Shown here one piece after another: positions 63,169 to 64,000 of a DNA stretch of 64,000 bases. The notes under the pieces were generated by a model. That model did not search any database and was not told the DNA's origin. It saw only the letters and a list, made by a program, of their open reading frames with translations. The DNA is from Leptospiraceae bacterium. GTDB lineage: Bacteria > Spirochaetota > Leptospiria > Leptospirales > Leptospiraceae. Positions within the stretch are counted from its first letter, which is position 1. The number at the start of each line of letters is the position of its first letter. The stretch lies in the NCBI GenBank assembly GCA_024233875.1, contig JACKPB010000007.1, positions 124,001-188,000 on the forward strand. Direction: 5' to 3'. The translations under genes and the position numbers were made by a program.

Positions 63169-63339
63169 TTAGTAACTCATCTTACGCAGTATTTTATTTT
63201 TCTAATTTTTTTTAGTTTAAAATCAAAATCATTTTTTGCTAATAAATCAATAAAAATATGGGTTTATGCGATAGCCCAAGCTGCCGGCAGGCTCCCTGCA
63301 ACCTCACATTTCGCTACTTTGCGTAATGTGAGTTAGTAA
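63169..63339. mobile_element. MITE-like element, full copy 2
   Basis: The 171-bp element with ends TTAGTAACTCATCTTACGCA and TGCGTAATGTGAGTTAGTAA. Reverse complement of the 47869-48040 copy with few differences, both flanked by TTANTAA-like target sequence. No ORF. Confidence 0.8.
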
Positions 63340-63537
63340 AATCTGATTTTGTATTAAAAAATCAATATGTTCAGAAGAATAAAAAATTACCTAATAATGA
63401 AAAAATCAGAATTCAATTGAGATTTGAAGATGATTTCCTAAAACGCAAATCAGTCCTGATTGAAATTTTATTCTGATGGAGAGCCGGAAAAATTAAGTTT
63501 CCAAAAATCTTTACCCTGCTGAAATAGTTCTTTAGAA

Positions 63538-64000
63538 ATGAATCTTTTTTCAAAAAAATACCCACTCGTTAAGCAGATAGAAGAAGAAGATAGAAATCAG
63601 GCGATAGAACTTCTCAACTACTTCTTCCGAAAAATCAATAGCTACCCTCTGGATGGGATTTTTGAAGTGAAACCTAGAGCCGCCACAAAGATGATCGACG
63701 TCTATCTTAAGATTCGTGAAAATGGTAAAGTACTCTTTCTGGGAGTATTCGACGAAAACAAAACCCTCCTTTCTATGCTCATGGGAAGGGTTGAAGAAAG
63801 ACCCTATCTACAGGAAGGAAAGATTTTTTATATCGACATAGCCGTTACAAAACAGGGACAATCCGGAAAAGGATACATGAAACTACTCCTCGATTCTACT
63901 GAGGAATGGACGAAAAAGAAAAAAATTCAAATCCTCGAATTGCGAACCTTACTGGACAATAAAGAAGCGATTGAATTTTGGAAAAAAAGAGGATACAAAG
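63538..64000 (+). CDS. GNAT-family N-acetyltransferase, cut by the right edge
   Basis: From ATG 63538 the frame is open to the window end (154 codons seen): MNLFSKKYPLVKQIEEEDRN, FYIDIAVTKQGQSGKGYMKL, LLDSTEEWTKKKKIQILELR, DNKEAIEFWKKRGYK. The Q-x-G-x-G-like acetyl-CoA loop (QGQSGKGY) and the AIEFWKKRGY end are typical GNAT signatures. Substrate unknown; the C-terminus lies outside the window. Confidence 0.8.
   Translation, partial: MNLFSKKYPLVKQIEEEDRNQAIELLNYFFRKINSYPLDGIFEVKPRAATKMIDVYLKIRENGKVLFLGVFDENKTLLSMLMGRVEERPYLQEGKIFYIDIAVTKQGQSGKGYMKLLLDSTEEWTKKKKIQILELRTLLDNKEAIEFWKKRGYK

Larger units (their letters stand above)
62700..63537. other. Repeat-filled non-coding region
   Basis: 838 bp with a partial MITE-like end carrying a 10-bp-arm hairpin (62855-62942), an ATACC-type repeat near 62999-63042, and a full MITE-like element (63169-63339). 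No gene supported before 63538. Confidence 0.6.

Overview
The window looks like chromosomal DNA from a Leptospira-like spirochaete. This is inferred from AT-rich DNA, many lipoproteins with relaxed spirochaetal lipoboxes, LPS-related genes (kdsD, an MsbA-type exporter) beside lipid-trafficking genes, and densely packed short operons with 4-bp ATGA overlaps. No rRNA, tRNA or CRISPR array was recognised.

Region 1 (1-9.4 kb, all minus strand) is a defence island nested in a type I restriction locus. Read in the direction of transcription it holds an intact hsdR, a Phd-VapC toxin-antitoxin pair, an XRE-ImmA/IrrE metallopeptidase followed by a PIN nuclease, an AbiTii-type abortive-infection protein, a frameshifted AbiJ-like gene and a broken hsdS running off the left edge. 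hsdM is not in the window. A small decayed gene lies upstream of hsdR.

Region 2 (9.4-18.7 kb) is accessory: a GNAT acetyltransferase, a membrane-anchored metallo-beta-lactamase-fold protein, a divergent aldo/keto reductase and AraC-regulator pair, and a tandem pair of paralogous lipoproteins. Long non-coding stretches here carry interspersed repeats.

Region 3 (18.7-43.1 kb) is mostly housekeeping: two membrane proteins of unknown function, a LolD-like ATPase followed by a divergent fusion of a McsA-type zinc finger to a McsB-like guanidino-kinase fold, a MORN-repeat protein, a peptide-type solute-binding lipoprotein, an AtpZ-like protein and LepB. Next come MnmC, a SixA-like phosphatase, HPRT, an MsbA-like exporter, an acyl-CoA dehydrogenase, an ABC-F ATPase, a pseudo-receiver regulator, an MlaC/HpnM-like and RND/HpnN-like lipid transport pair, and a quinone reductase-like enzyme.

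Region 4 (43.1-51.5 kb) holds YceI, DUF445 and two paralogous SH3 lipoproteins on opposite strands. These flank about 4.5 kb of repeat-rich DNA containing a protein of unknown function, a hendecad coiled-coil membrane protein, MITE-like elements, two mosaic repeat families and a 21-bp-arm perfect palindrome.

Region 5 (51.5-64 kb) returns to core genes: a second pseudo-receiver paralogue, a TonB-like protein, KdsD, an M20 peptidase, a NADAR protein, a membrane-tethered MutS-like ATPase, a SanA-like protein and a TrmJ-like RNA methyltransferase. It ends in more MITE-like DNA and a GNAT gene cut by the right edge.
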